NCBI GenBank assembly: GCA_013289955.1 | Contig: JABCYZ010000018.1 | Coordinates: 1 to 64,000, forward strand | DNA: 64,000 nt | Source: Acidobacteriota bacterium | Lineage (GTDB): Bacteria > Acidobacteriota > Terriglobia > Acidiferrales > UBA7541 | Direction: 5' to 3' | Shown: in pieces, positions 1-9,407 of the stretch | Position numbering within the stretch: the stretch's first letter is position 1 | Layout: the number at the start of each line of letters is the position of its first letter | Notes under the pieces: generated by a model | Database searches by the model: none | What the model was told of the DNA's origin: nothing | What the model saw: only the letters and a program-made list of their open reading frames with translations | Made by a program: the position numbers and the translations under genes

Positions 1-94
1 TCACGGGGACCTCCTGTGACCCAAACTTATCTTAGCTCTACGGCAACCGCCTCTCCGGACATCCCACGCGAAGCGTCCGCCGCTGGGCGGCTAC

Positions 95-170
95 GTTCAA
101 ACGCGGTTACCGTCCATGTGGGCTTGGGTCAAAACCACTATTCCGATAACGGCGCGCGTTATCGGAAACT
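95..170. repeat. Dispersed palindromic repeat, copy 1
   Basis: The left arm (95-122) carries the core AAACGCGGTTACCG followed by a variant of CAAGTGG. The right arm begins at 135 with CCACTATTCCG. The right half also contains a perfect hairpin, TTCCGATAACG (141-151) against CGTTATCGGAA (157-167), with a 5-base loop. It lies upstream of the gene at 198. Confidence 0.6.
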
Positions 171-197
171 TGTATACACTCACTGCAGGAAATTAGA

Positions 198-485
198 ATG
201 CGGACGATTCTACCTTTTGTTGCTATGGTTACCTTCGGTGCCGGAGTCGTTTTATCTATTCTGGCTGGCCTTTTTGTCTTCTGTATTTTGGAAGGTGTGA
301 ACCAGAAGAGGGTTCCCGGAGACCACATCAGCAGGAATTCCATCCGCGTTAAGGTCTTCGAACTAGTTCGCCTTAACAAAGAGCTTTACCCTGAAAGCCG
401 GAAGCGCGCCGTCGTATACCTCTGTCTCTGCCTTGGAGCTGCACTTTTTTGTTTCGCATTGACCATTTTCAGTTCAATTCACTGA
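198..485 (+). CDS. Small two-TM membrane protein, unknown function
   Basis: A 95-residue protein I do not recognise. It has two clear hydrophobic stretches, about residues 4-30 and 72-92, separated by a basic, polar segment of about 40 residues. That pattern fits an inner-membrane hairpin with a charged loop. The start ATG has an AGGAAA-like ribosome binding site a few bases upstream, and a hairpin at 141-167 precedes it. Overlapping frames on both strands look like shadows: they lack membrane logic and are rich in Arg/Pro. No neighbour suggests a role. It could be a spurious frame, but the balanced composition and paired TM segments favour a real gene. Confidence 0.55.
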   Translation: MRTILPFVAMVTFGAGVVLSILAGLFVFCILEGVNQKRVPGDHISRNSIRVKVFELVRLNKELYPESRKRAVVYLCLCLGAALFCFALTIFSSIH

Positions 486-496
486 ACAATTGCGTC

Positions 497-523
497 ATTA
501 AACGCGGTTACAGGAAAAGTGGG
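497..523. repeat. Dispersed palindromic repeat, copy 2 (left arm only)
   Basis: Contains TTAAACGCGGTTACAGG followed by AAAGTGGG, matching the left arm of the repeat family. No right arm is visible before the next remnant. Confidence 0.5.
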
Positions 524-536
524 AACTAGAACACCG

Positions 537-611
537 ATGGCAAAAGAGCCAAAAGAAGAAAAACCAACGCCAAGACAATGCCCCCGATGCGGGCTTTTTG
601 GGGAGGCATAG
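537..611 (+). pseudogene. Possible truncated zinc-ribbon peptide (24 codons)
   Basis: A short frame starting ATG at 537 reads a Lys/Glu/Pro-rich N-terminus and then CPRCG, half of a zinc ribbon, before stopping at 609-611. The IS110 remnant begins about 25 bases later, so this may be the front of a zinc-ribbon protein cut by an old insertion. It is too short to be sure. Confidence 0.2.
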
Positions 612-635
612 TCTACCGCCAAACGGATAGCCTAG

Positions 636-806
636 TTATTTCATCGCCTCCGGTGTCGTCGCTAGTTTCTGTTCCAGAAGGACTTCGCCCGCTTCATCCA
701 AAACGCAAAGGTTCGACCAGCGATCGCCGAGGTCCAAACCAATCGTGAGCTTGTGTCCTTTGAAAATCGTCTTTCCATTTACGCGAACAGTGCTAGTCTT
801 CTTCAT
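636..806 (-). pseudogene. IS110-family transposase, N-terminal remnant
   Basis: The minus strand from ATG at 806 encodes 56 residues ending at a TAA at 636. The segment GLDLGDRWSNLCVLDEAG is the characteristic opening of the RNase H-like DEDD domain of IS110/IS1111-type transposases, and the first catalytic Asp lies in GLDLGD. Full-length IS110 transposases run to 300-400 residues, so the rest of the catalytic domain and the C-terminal Tnp20-type domain are missing. The match breaks off after TTPEAMK and unrelated sequence follows. The stretch 807-900 upstream is probably the untranslated element end. A dead insertion-sequence fragment. Confidence 0.75.
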
Positions 807-996
807 AGCCGGTCTCCTTTTCTTTGCGCCACGAGCGCGTCGATCCTTGGGAGCTTAATGCATCCCGCGGAGACCGGCCTTCTCATCCCATCAAAACGAA
901 GCTAGGGGAACGGCGCGCACCCGGCAAGGGTCGCTTGATGTATATTTGGCGCGCAGACCAGTTTGATAAGGACTTCCGTTAGCGGAGAGATACGCA

Positions 997-3900
997 ATGA
1001 TTCGAACCGCCCCGCGTTTTAACTGGCTTTGGATTTCTCTGACTGTTGCCCTCTGCTTCGCTGTCGGCACGTCGGCGCAGGTCGCCCCGGATTTGTTTTC
1101 CGGTTTGCAGTGGCGCAGCGTGGGTCCGTATCACGGCGGACGTATCGCTTCCGTGTCCGGCGTTATCGGTGAGCCGGGCACTTTTTATGTCGGCCTGCCG
1201 CAGGGCGGAATTTGGAAAACGACCAGCGGCGGCATGACTTGGTATCCGATATTTGATCAGATGATGGAGGTGGATAGCATCGGCGCCATCCAAGTCGCTC
1301 CATCGGACCCCAACATCATTTACGCGGGAAGCGGGGATGCAGTCTCCAGCCCCACCACCGGTACCAACGGGAACGGCATGTACAAGTCGACAGATGCCGG
1401 CAAGACCTGGGCGCACATCGGCCTCGAAGGCACAACCAAAATCCCGAAGATCATTGTTGATCCCAAGGATCCCAACATCGTGATCGTCGTCGCCATCGGC
1501 GGCGCCACCGGCACGCAACGCGGTATTTTCCGCACCGACAACGGTGGCCAGACCTGGACCAATGTCTTGCACATCGACGATGAGACCGGTGGCCGCGATC
1601 TCTCTTCGCCCTTTGACGAGCCCAATGTGATTTTTGCGGCCACGCAGACGGAGCGGAGGGGACCTCCGCCAACCGCAGCCGAACCGAACCCGCGCGCCCC
1701 AGGCCCCAGCCACACCAAGCTCTACAAATCTCTCGACGAAGGCAAGACCTGGACCGAAATCACTTCCAATCCCTTGACCACCGGACGCATTGGCGTCGCC
1801 GTAGCCATGCACACCCACGGGCAACGCATTTATTTGGTCGGCGCGCCCCAGCAGAATGCGTCCGGACTTTTCCGTTCGGACGACCAAGGCGCCACGTGGA
1901 AACACATGGCCGGCGACGATACGCGCATCGGCGGCAGAGACTACATCTGTGGCGTCTGGGTGGACACGCAAAATCCCGATGTGCTGTACACCCTCAGTAC
2001 CGCCGCCTATAAGTCGACTGATGGCGGCCAGACTTTCATCCCTTTCAAAGGTGCTCCGGGTGGCGAAGACATGCACGACATCTGGATTGATCCGAATGAC
2101 AGCAAGCGCATGCTTTTTGGCGTGGATCAAGGCGCAGCCATCACGTTTGACGGCGGGCTGGCGTGGAGCAGTTACTACGCCTTGCCCGTCGCGCAGGTCT
2201 ATCACATCTCTACCGACAACCGGTATCCGTATTGGGTCATGGCCACGCAGCAGGACACCGGCGCCGTCATGACGCGGACACGCGGCGACATCGGCCAAAT
2301 CTCAGAAGTAGATTGGTCGCCGCTGCCCGCGTCTGAATTCGGCACACTCACCGCTGATCCCAACGATCCCAACATCATCTATGGCCTCGGTTACGGCGCT
2401 GCCGGTGGCGGCAGCAGCTTGGTGAAAATTAACCTCACCACAGGCCAATGGGAAAACGTCGCGCCCAATTTCGGGGTGAATGCCACCAAATATCACGCGA
2501 GCCGGGATTCCTGGCGGAGAATCGACCCCTTCGATCCTCACACCATCTACACGAACATGCAGTGCTTGATGGTGTCGCGCGACATGGCCCATTCCTGGAA
2601 GATTTTCAGCCCCGACCTTACCGTGGAAAGAAACAAACCACAGGTCGCTTGTGGCGCGCAAACACCGCCACCGACGCCCGCGCCTTCGGCGGTTCCTGCC
2701 GAAACGCCTCCTCCAGCACCGGGCGCCGGACGGGCCAGCCCACCACCCCCGCCATTCATCAACGACTTCGCCATCTCGACCGTCCGCAAGGGCGTCTTCT
2801 GGACGGTCAGCAGCAATGGACAGGTCTACAACACGATGGATAACGGCGCGCACTGGAATAATGTGAGCGAAGTTCCCGAAAACACCGACGTTAACTTCAA
2901 TACGATTGAAGCCGGCCACGGCGATCTCAACACGGCCTATCTGTCGGGTCGTCGCCAGAGCCGTCCCGGACACCAGGTATCCGAGACCAACAGCAACTTC
3001 CCCTTGATCTGGCGCACGCGCGACGGCGGCAAAACCTGGAGCAAGATCGTCGATGGATTGCCCAGCGGACAGGCTACGGGAAGCTGGGTCAACGTAATCC
3101 GCGAGGACCCGCAACAAAAAGGGTTGCTCTTCGCCGGCACGGAGACCACCGTCTATGTGTCCTTCGACGACGGCGAGCATTGGCAATCGCTGCGCCAGAA
3201 TCTACCCAGCACTTCGATCCGCGACATGGTCTTTCACACCGACGACCACATGAGCGATCTCGTTATCGGAACTTACGGCCGCGGATTCTATGTTCTCGAT
3301 GACACTACTCCTCTCCGCGAAATCGCCGCCAAGTCGCAGGAAATCGTCGCGGCGCCCCTCTATTTTTTCAAGCCCGGCGATGCCATCCGTGCGCGCGTCA
3401 GCGATAACTGGGACCAGCCCCTCAATCCCGAATTGCCGCACGCGTCCAATCCACCCTACGGCGCCATCCTCGATTACTACCTGACGCGCCCGCCCGACGG
3501 CGAAATCAAACTGGAGGTCTTCGACCGCGAAGGCAGACTCGTTCGTACCATGTCGAACATTCCGCCGCTGCTTCCGGAGCGCTGGCCTTATCCCGAATAC
3601 TGGGTAGCTAAAGGCTCCGACCTCGCGTTGCCGACTAAAGTCGGTGCCAACCGAACGAATTGGGACTTGCGTTACGATGATCCACCCGCGATCAACCTGG
3701 ACCTCGAAAATCAAATGAATGTGGCTCCGGGCGGATTTGTCACTCCCGGTCCTCACGGTCCGCAAGTGATCCCCGGCGTTTACACTCTGAAGCTCATTGT
3801 GGACGGACAGAGTTACACGCAGTCGGTCACCGTGCGCAATGACCCGCGTGTCGGCGAGAGTCCCAAGGTCATGGCCGACCTCAGTGCGAAGAACAAACTC

Positions 3901-4443
3901 ATGATGTTGGCGTACCAAGGGGCCAAGGATTCCTTTGCCGGAAACTCGGAAGTGTTGGCGATCCGCCAGCAAGTGGCGTCCTTGAATCCACATCAGCTTC
4001 CGGAAGATGTGGCCAAAGCCACAAAAGACATCGATGTTAAACTCGCCAGCTTTGGCGGTGTCGTGGCTGGACACCTGGAAGGAGGCTTCGGAGGTCGTCG
4101 CGGAGAGACCCCTCCGGGCGCGATCAAGCCATTCAATACGCTGAATGGAAGCTTCAATACCATTGTCAGCACGTCACAGGTGGGGCTGGATGAAGCGCCC
4201 ACGCAGGCGCAGATCGATTCTTGGGAAGCCGCCTGCAAGGATTACAACGCCGCGGTTGCGGCATGGAAAAAAACGCAGTCGGAAGATCTCGTCGCCTTCA
4301 GTGCGCTGCTATCCAAAAGCCATCTCAGTCCTTTGCAGATGTCTCCCAGCACGCTGAGTAATCCGGCCTGCACATTCGCCGCAACCGCAGCACCCGCAAA
4401 GCCATCAGCAAAAGCACCGTCAAAGCGGCCAGTCAAAAAATAA
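997..4443 (+). CDS. Secreted BNR/sortilin-type beta-propeller protein
   Basis: This 1,148-residue protein begins with a signal peptide (hydrophobic residues 10-26, Ala-Gln cleavage region). The body has many Asp-box/BNR signatures: STDAGKTW, RTDNGGQTW, SLDEGKTW, RSDDQGATW, STDGGQTF, RTRDGGKTW and SFDDGEHW. These mark VPS10/sortilin-like or exo-sialidase-like propellers, probably two, split by a Pro-rich linker near residues 555-580. A C-terminal region (about 800-1148) contains an Ig-like fold segment and a basic, Ala/Lys/Pro-rich tail. Proteins of this build are very common in Acidobacteria and are annotated as glycosyl hydrolases, but no catalytic residues are assignable here. GGAGAG precedes the ATG. 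The large minus-strand frames across it are shadows. Confidence 0.9.
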   Translation: MIRTAPRFNWLWISLTVALCFAVGTSAQVAPDLFSGLQWRSVGPYHGGRIASVSGVIGEPGTFYVGLPQGGIWKTTSGGMTWYPIFDQMMEVDSIGAIQVAPSDPNIIYAGSGDAVSSPTTGTNGNGMYKSTDAGKTWAHIGLEGTTKIPKIIVDPKDPNIVIVVAIGGATGTQRGIFRTDNGGQTWTNVLHIDDETGGRDLSSPFDEPNVIFAATQTERRGPPPTAAEPNPRAPGPSHTKLYKSLDEGKTWTEITSNPLTTGRIGVAVAMHTHGQRIYLVGAPQQNASGLFRSDDQGATWKHMAGDDTRIGGRDYICGVWVDTQNPDVLYTLSTAAYKSTDGGQTFIPFKGAPGGEDMHDIWIDPNDSKRMLFGVDQGAAITFDGGLAWSSYYALPVAQVYHISTDNRYPYWVMATQQDTGAVMTRTRGDIGQISEVDWSPLPASEFGTLTADPNDPNIIYGLGYGAAGGGSSLVKINLTTGQWENVAPNFGVNATKYHASRDSWRRIDPFDPHTIYTNMQCLMVSRDMAHSWKIFSPDLTVERNKPQVACGAQTPPPTPAPSAVPAETPPPAPGAGRASPPPPPFINDFAISTVRKGVFWTVSSNGQVYNTMDNGAHWNNVSEVPENTDVNFNTIEAGHGDLNTAYLSGRRQSRPGHQVSETNSNFPLIWRTRDGGKTWSKIVDGLPSGQATGSWVNVIREDPQQKGLLFAGTETTVYVSFDDGEHWQSLRQNLPSTSIRDMVFHTDDHMSDLVIGTYGRGFYVLDDTTPLREIAAKSQEIVAAPLYFFKPGDAIRARVSDNWDQPLNPELPHASNPPYGAILDYYLTRPPDGEIKLEVFDREGRLVRTMSNIPPLLPERWPYPEYWVAKGSDLALPTKVGANRTNWDLRYDDPPAINLDLENQMNVAPGGFVTPGPHGPQVIPGVYTLKLIVDGQSYTQSVTVRNDPRVGESPKVMADLSAKNKLMMLAYQGAKDSFAGNSEVLAIRQQVASLNPHQLPEDVAKATKDIDVKLASFGGVVAGHLEGGFGGRRGETPPGAIKPFNTLNGSFNTIVSTSQVGLDEAPTQAQIDSWEAACKDYNAAVAAWKKTQSEDLVAFSALLSKSHLSPLQMSPSTLSNPACTFAATAAPAKPSAKAPSKRPVKK

Positions 4444-4585
4444 CGCAACCTCCAATTCGTGCGGCGCTTCCTTTGGCCGGATGGCCGACCCCTTGAGCTC
4501 GCACGCGTTACCGGACATGTGCGCTGTACGTTTGTTTCGTGTAGATTGCGCTGTGTCCCGCGTTCCAGACGTAATGGAGGACCTT

Positions 4586-4963
4586 ATGGCAAGGGAAATC
4601 ATTCGCACACCTAATGCTCCGTCATCGACGACATATAGCCAAGCGGTTCGGGCAGCAGGATTTGTGTTCGTCTCAGGCACCGGTCCGCAAGATCCGGTAA
4701 CCGGAAAGATTGTTGGGGATACGATTCAAGAGCAGACCAGACAGTGCTTGCAGAATTTATCTGCCGTACTCGAAGCCGGAGGAAGCTCGCTCGAACGAGT
4801 CGTGAGTGTCACAGTGATTCTTCTTGAGGAAGCAGACTTCGCCGGGATGAATGAAGAGTGGATTAAATGGTTTCCGACGGACCCACCTGCCCGGCAGGGC
4901 GCGAGATTACCCGTTAGAATCCCCGGCATGAGAGTCTCGATCGCAGCTATTGCGGAAGCTTGA
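4586..4963 (+). CDS. RidA family protein (YjgF/YER057c/UK114)
   Basis: A 125-residue protein of the usual RidA length. The family enzyme hydrolyses reactive enamine/imine intermediates from PLP-dependent dehydratases. Visible marks are the N-terminal YSQAVRAAGFVFVSGTGPQDP, which matches the family's Y/SQ and VSGQ-P pattern (here G-T-G-P), and the C-terminal RIPGMRVSIAAIA strand. The Arg that binds carboxylate in active RidA lies in R-x-P-V-R-I. I chose the ATG at 4586 because GGAGG sits just upstream. An in-frame start at 4481 would add 35 residues with no family similarity. It stands alone, about 140 bases after the BNR gene. Confidence 0.85.
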   Translation: MAREIIRTPNAPSSTTYSQAVRAAGFVFVSGTGPQDPVTGKIVGDTIQEQTRQCLQNLSAVLEAGGSSLERVVSVTVILLEEADFAGMNEEWIKWFPTDPPARQGARLPVRIPGMRVSIAAIAEA

Positions 4964-4980
4964 GGCTAGCAAATTGCTGG

Positions 4981-5016
4981 CCAAGTCCTGATTTGTCGGG
5001 TTACCGGTAACTTGGG
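4981..5016. repeat. Dispersed palindromic repeat, copy 3
   Basis: CAAGTCCTGATTTGTCGGG followed by TTACCGGTAACTTGGG matches the left arm. A second GGTTAC lies at 5033-5038. Confidence 0.45.
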
Positions 5017-5095
5017 TGCCGGAACCTGTCACGGTTACTGTTCTTTTTCTTTGTCTGGATTTGGTTGCGATTCGTCTGAGGGCACCGGATGTTTC

Positions 5096-5284
5096 ATAAA
5101 TTCAGAAAATCCTCGGGCACTACTTGGCTTAGCAAACGTTTCAGAGGAGCAAGGCGAGCCTGAGCTAGCGAAGAGCAACGCAGCCCGATGCTACAAGGCG
5201 CTCACGGATGGTGACGACTTCTTGAAGGACTCACTCCTCGAAAGGCTTTTGAACAAGTGGCCTGAGGTTTTACCACCTGATTAA
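5096..5284 (+). pseudogene. C-terminal fragment of an unknown helical (TPR-like) protein
   Basis: The last roughly 60 codons of this frame read like a real helical protein end (RALLGLANVSEEQGEP, then KSNAARCYKALTD and LLERLLNKWPEV) with a TPR-like helix pattern. The upstream part of the same frame runs through repeat copy 3 and looks noncoding, so the N-terminus seems lost. There is no convincing start codon or ribosome binding site. I read it as a gene remnant. Confidence 0.3.
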
Positions 5285-5327
5285 CGCGGTTCCATTGTCC
5301 GGCAACCCGACAAACCAGGAGTTGACC
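5279..5327. repeat. Dispersed palindromic repeat, copy 4
   Basis: GATTAACGCGGTTCC is followed by the inverted arm TTGTCCGGCAACCCGAC and CCAGGAGTTGACC. It overlaps the stop codon of the fragment before it. The rest of the gap 5328-5658 shows nothing further. Confidence 0.55.
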
Positions 5328-5658
5328 TGTGGCTGGAGGGACATGAGTTTGTCGAAGAGACCGTAACCCAGTGCCGGTGTTCAGTGAAGTCCAGATCCTT
5401 GCATATAGCGGCTGCACGAGTCGATTCTTGGGGTGATATTTGCGTATTTGTTTATAAGCCGCACTAACGCTCGGACTGCTCCTCGCAACCGACCCGCACC
5501 GCTCCATTCCCCACTTGCCCACTCCACAAATCCCGGCGGCGCATTCTTCCTTCCTTCCCGCTCCTCAATCGCCAGCCAATTGTCACAAATCCCGGTTGTC
5601 CCACGCCATGGCGCGGCCTTATAGTCACAGGTCTCTGGCCAAGCGTGTGGGTGACAGT

Positions 5659-6507
5659 ATGAACGATTTCTTACAACATGCCATTTCGCTTTCCCTCTTC
5701 GCGAAGTGTGTCGCGGCGGTGATCGGAATCATCTTTATTTACGCTACCTTTCACCTCCTCGAACAGACGCTTCCCCGCCGCTTTGGTCGAGCCGATGCCC
5801 GCTACAAAGTCCGCAAATTCGTCGCCTATTCCGGTTACCTCTCAATTCTCCTTTTCGTTGCGATTCTTTTTGAAGACCGTTTGGGTCGCCTCAGTTTTGC
5901 GATTGGTGCTATCGGCGCTGGTGTAGCCGTCGCCCTACAGGATGTCGTGGCCAGCATCGCTGGCGCATTCTCGATAGGTTTTTCCAAGCTCTATGCCGTC
6001 GGAGACCGCATTCAGATCGGCGAAACGCGTGGCGACGTCATTGACATCGGCCTCCTGCGTACCACCTTGATCGAAACCGGCAACTGGGTTGGCAATGATT
6101 TATACAACGGACGCATCGCTCGTATCCCCAACAGCGCGGTCTTGAAAGGTTCCGTTTTCAACTACTCCCAGGGCTTCCAGTTTATTTGGGACGAGATCAA
6201 GGTCCTGTTAACCGTCACCAGCGATTGCCAGTTTGCCCGCGACATGCTTTGCAGGATAGCCAAAGAATCCATTGGAGAGTACCTTGTCGAGGCGCGCGCT
6301 TCCTGGAAAAGCGTCAGCGACGATTATCAAAGCGTGAATCCTCCCCTCGAACCTACCGTCGCGCTCGTCGTTAATTCAGGCTCGCTCGAATTCACCCTTA
6401 GTTATGTCGTCGACTACACAAAACGCACCGCCATGGAAGATCAATTGTTTACGAAAATCGTTCAGGAAGTTGCCAATAGTAACGGCCTCCTAGTCTGGAA
6501 ATCCTAG
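5659..6507 (+). CDS. Mechanosensitive ion channel, MscS family
   Basis: This 282-residue protein is close in length to E. coli MscS (286). It would sit in the inner membrane and release solutes during osmotic downshock. TM segments lie near residues 10-30, 55-75 and 80-115. The pore helix and following beta domain carry the family signature: FAIGAIGAGVAVALQDVV, then KLYAVGDRIQIGETRGDV and the RTTLIET strand, with the RIPNSAVL motif after that. The C-terminal alpha/beta region is short. An in-frame ATG at 5608 or a longer start at 5515 is possible, but those residues are Pro/Ser-rich and not family-like. No operon partners. Confidence 0.88.
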   Translation: MNDFLQHAISLSLFAKCVAAVIGIIFIYATFHLLEQTLPRRFGRADARYKVRKFVAYSGYLSILLFVAILFEDRLGRLSFAIGAIGAGVAVALQDVVASIAGAFSIGFSKLYAVGDRIQIGETRGDVIDIGLLRTTLIETGNWVGNDLYNGRIARIPNSAVLKGSVFNYSQGFQFIWDEIKVLLTVTSDCQFARDMLCRIAKESIGEYLVEARASWKSVSDDYQSVNPPLEPTVALVVNSGSLEFTLSYVVDYTKRTAMEDQLFTKIVQEVANSNGLLVWKS

Positions 6508-6898
6508 GGCCTGCCCCAAAAAAGACGGCGATTCGTTTGATTCAGGAGCCATAGGGGCGAGTTAATCTGCCGCTCAGTCGCTCGCCGCCGAGAACGACCG
6601 CTTATCCGATTGGTTTGGACGCTTCTGCAACACCCAGGAGTACTGGTAGCCAACTTTCCGATTAGGCGACTACACAGGTAAGTGGATTTGGTTCCGAATT
6701 CTCCACCCCCCAATCGGCAAGTTGCAGATGGAATTCACGCCTTCTCTCTGACGGACCTCTGGACAGCGACTACCAGCACCTTCCAAAGTGCCCATCTTTT
6801 TTATGGTGGCCTGAGCCTCGTCCTTGGTCAGAGGTATCCGACAGGGCTGGAGCTGGGAGTGATCGGTCTATGACCATTGGGCGTCTGGCGTTATGGTG
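6508..6898. other. Intergenic gap with repeat copy 5
   Basis: About 390 bases between two genes. It holds repeat copy 5 (6634-6688) and no gene I can support. A 63-codon plus-strand frame at 6682-6873 has no ribosome binding site or recognisable motif. Confidence 0.5.
6634..6688. repeat. Dispersed palindromic repeat, copy 5
   Basis: The right arm is the best conserved part: TTTCCGATTAGGCGACTACA followed by CAGG. A weaker left arm (CCAGGAGTACTGGTAGCC) precedes it. Confidence 0.5.
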
Positions 6899-9160
6899 TT
6901 AAGCGACACTGATCACTTGCTCACCTCCCGCTGCCAAGAATGCGGCGTGTGTTTCGCGGCGGCGCTGTTCGGCCCGTTTCATAAGTTCAACGTAGAGAGG
7001 GAGGGATCGCAAAGAGGCGAACCATGGATCGCGCGAAATGGCGGAGGTGCAGAGGAATCCGCGGTCGATCGCGGCGGAGAGTGCGGAGATGGCGCGGTCG
7101 CTCTCGTTGATGCGAGCGAGGTGACGTGCCGAGTAGAACAGAATCTCCGGATCCCTGCGGATAGCGGCCTCCGCTGTCGCAATCGCGCTGAGACATTCTT
7201 GCCAGTTGCCTTCGAGGTAGGCGCGAAGAGAGCGCATGATTCCCTGTACCGCCCCGGTGGTGCCTCCGGATTGCTCTCGCTCTCGAAGCATGGAAAGGGC
7301 GGTCTGATTTTCCCCCAGAGCCACTAGCGCGGCGCAATCGAGATAATAAGCACCCTTTTTGCCATAGCAATCGAGCGTGCTGGCATACTCTCCCTGCAGG
7401 AAGTAGGTATGCGCGGCGCTTGTAACCAGGTGGGGATCCAGATGGCGGCCACGAAGGTGAGCAGCAACGGATGCCTCTAGTTCGTCGCAATAGCGGCAGG
7501 CCTGAACTAAACCGGCAAAGAGCTCGGGATCGTTTCGGCGGGAGCACGCCCGCTGTAGAAGCCTGAGCGTGGCCGCTTGCGCGCGGCCCTGATCGCACTC
7601 TACGGGCGTATAGAAATTGTGGGCGAGGGGCAGATCAGGATTGAGAGCAAAGGCACGGTTGAAGGCTTGTGCAGAGCGCTCGGCATCGCCGCCCGCATCG
7701 TCGCCGAATTTTCCCAGGAAATGGCAGACACGGCCGAGTCGCACCCACACCGGGGCATAGTCAGGGCTCTCTTCCACACACTGAAGGTAAAGGTCGCGGG
7801 CCAGGCTCATGCTATCCAAAGTGCGAGTGAGGGCAATCTGGTTGGCGCGAAGATAAAACTCATAGGCTCTGGCGCTGGCCGGGACATCGCGATGGGAGGA
7901 GCGGCGCTCCCGTTCGTCGAGCGGAAGTTGGAGTGATTGCAGGATGCGTTCGCACAACTCGTCCTGGATCATGAAGAGATCCTGCATTGAGGAATTCGCC
8001 GACTCCGACCAGATAACGGAACCGCCAGGCGCGTCGATGAGTTGGCAGGTGAGCCGAAAGCGATCCCCAGCGCGAAGCAACGAGCCCGTGAGGAAGGCAT
8101 CCACGTCGGCCTCGACGGCGACACGTTTGGGATCGGGCTGCCCTCCGAAATTGGCAGCCAGAAGCGTGGAACGCACGATAACGTTGTCCATGGCGGAGAG
8201 GGAATTGCTGATGGCGTCTGGGAGAGTGTAATTAAGAAAATCAGTTTGCTCGTCACTTTTCAGAGCGCGAAAGGGCAGGACGATAATTCGGGAAACTGTC
8301 CGGGTTCGCGAAGCGACGGCGGTGCTGCCGGAGAGTGAAACAGATTCAAGGGCCTGGAGCATTTCGCGGGCAGAAGAGTAACGGGCGTCGACGCGTTTGG
8401 CCATGGCGCGGCGAATTATACGGTCCAAAGCTTCAATTTCGCGCGATCCGCTAAGAGGGGGCGGGTTTTGATGCAAGACGGCATAAAGGACATCCACGAG
8501 GGAATGGCCTTCGAAGGGCCGCTTGCCAGTCAGCATTTCGTAAAGAATAGAGCCAACCGCGAAGATGTCCGCGGCCGGACCTGTCGGAAGGCCCTCGGCC
8601 TGTTCCGGCGCCATGTAATGGGGAGTTCCAACGATAAGTCCAGGCGCGGTCAACGACGCAGTGGTTCGCGTCTGATTTGGGTCGCCGCTGAAGGTTGCAT
8701 CCGTCACTCGGGCCAAGCCGAAATCGAGGAGCTTGGCACCGTGGTGTGTCAAGAAGACGTTGGAGGGTTTGAGGTCGCGGTGAACGATGCCCAGGTCGTG
8801 AAGGGCCTGTAGCGCGCCGAGGATCTGACGTCCAGTGCTCAAAGCTTCCGAGGTAGTAATCACGCCGGTGAGAAGGCGGTCCGCGAGGGACTGGCCGTCG
8901 AGCAACTCCAAGATGAGGACGAGCGACTCGCCTTCTTCGAGGACGTCGAAGACCTGGCAGACGTTGGGATGATTCACGCGGGCCAGGGATCGCGCCTCCC
9001 GCCAAAGCCTGGAGCGGGCTTCTTTGCTTTCATTTACTTCGAGGATGGTCTTTACCGCGACAGGGCGTTCGAGGTGCTCGTCCCATGCCTCAAACACAAC
9101 CCCCATTGCCCCTTGGCCGATCTTGCGCCGGATCCGGTAGTGGCCAATGGTTTCCAGCAT
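6899..9160 (-). CDS. Ser/Thr protein kinase with TolB-like and TPR C-terminal regions
   Basis: A 753-residue Hanks-type kinase. Residues 8-270 form the kinase domain, with glycine loop GQGAMGVVFEA (15-25), AVKTI with catalytic Lys37, HRDLKPSN (127-134) and DFGLA (146-150), so all catalytic residues are present. It is followed by a segment beginning RIIVLPFRALKSDEQTDFL, which resembles the TolB/CadC-associated N-terminal domain, and then TPR-type helices to the C-terminus. This kinase-TolB-TPR layout is common in Acidobacteria and is usually cytoplasmic signalling. No TM segment is obvious. The start at 9160 places the kinase domain at the N-terminus; an upstream in-frame ATG at 9313 would add 51 unsupported residues. 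Substrate unknown. Confidence 0.88.
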   Translation of the reverse strand: MLETIGHYRIRRKIGQGAMGVVFEAWDEHLERPVAVKTILEVNESKEARSRLWREARSLARVNHPNVCQVFDVLEEGESLVLILELLDGQSLADRLLTGVITTSEALSTGRQILGALQALHDLGIVHRDLKPSNVFLTHHGAKLLDFGLARVTDATFSGDPNQTRTTASLTAPGLIVGTPHYMAPEQAEGLPTGPAADIFAVGSILYEMLTGKRPFEGHSLVDVLYAVLHQNPPPLSGSREIEALDRIIRRAMAKRVDARYSSAREMLQALESVSLSGSTAVASRTRTVSRIIVLPFRALKSDEQTDFLNYTLPDAISNSLSAMDNVIVRSTLLAANFGGQPDPKRVAVEADVDAFLTGSLLRAGDRFRLTCQLIDAPGGSVIWSESANSSMQDLFMIQDELCERILQSLQLPLDERERRSSHRDVPASARAYEFYLRANQIALTRTLDSMSLARDLYLQCVEESPDYAPVWVRLGRVCHFLGKFGDDAGGDAERSAQAFNRAFALNPDLPLAHNFYTPVECDQGRAQAATLRLLQRACSRRNDPELFAGLVQACRYCDELEASVAAHLRGRHLDPHLVTSAAHTYFLQGEYASTLDCYGKKGAYYLDCAALVALGENQTALSMLREREQSGGTTGAVQGIMRSLRAYLEGNWQECLSAIATAEAAIRRDPEILFYSARHLARINESDRAISALSAAIDRGFLCTSAISRDPWFASLRSLPLYVELMKRAEQRRRETHAAFLAAGGEQVISVA

Positions 9161-9323
9161 GCGGTCATGATAGTCCCTCCGGGAGGAGGCTCGCAACGAT
9201 TCCGGCACGGCCCATAATCGTGGTTGTAGGAATCGAAATGATAACGTTCTGAGTGAGTCGTCGACTTGACGGAAGTTCTCCTGCAACCAGTTTCTACGAA
9301 GTAATCGAAGCAAACCGTCGCGG

Positions 9324-9407
9324 CACCTGGACGATTAACGCTGCGGTTATCGTACAAGTGCCGATCACAATTCCACAAGTCCGATTACACGACTACTCAG
9401 GAGTTTG
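9324..9407. repeat. Dispersed palindromic repeat, copy 6 (both arms)
   Basis: The left arm 9324-9361 (GATTAACGCTGCGGTTATCG, then TACAAGTG) and right arm 9370-9407 (CCACAAGTCCGATTACACGA, then CTACTCAGGAGTTTG) are inverted copies of each other. It overlaps the 3' end of the gene at 9393. Confidence 0.6.

Noticed and set aside
979-4074. Long open frames on the minus strand (up to 439 codons) opposite the BNR protein
   Set aside because: They mirror the codon pattern of the high-GC plus-strand gene, have no ribosome binding sites or family motifs, and cannot coexist with the well-supported protein.
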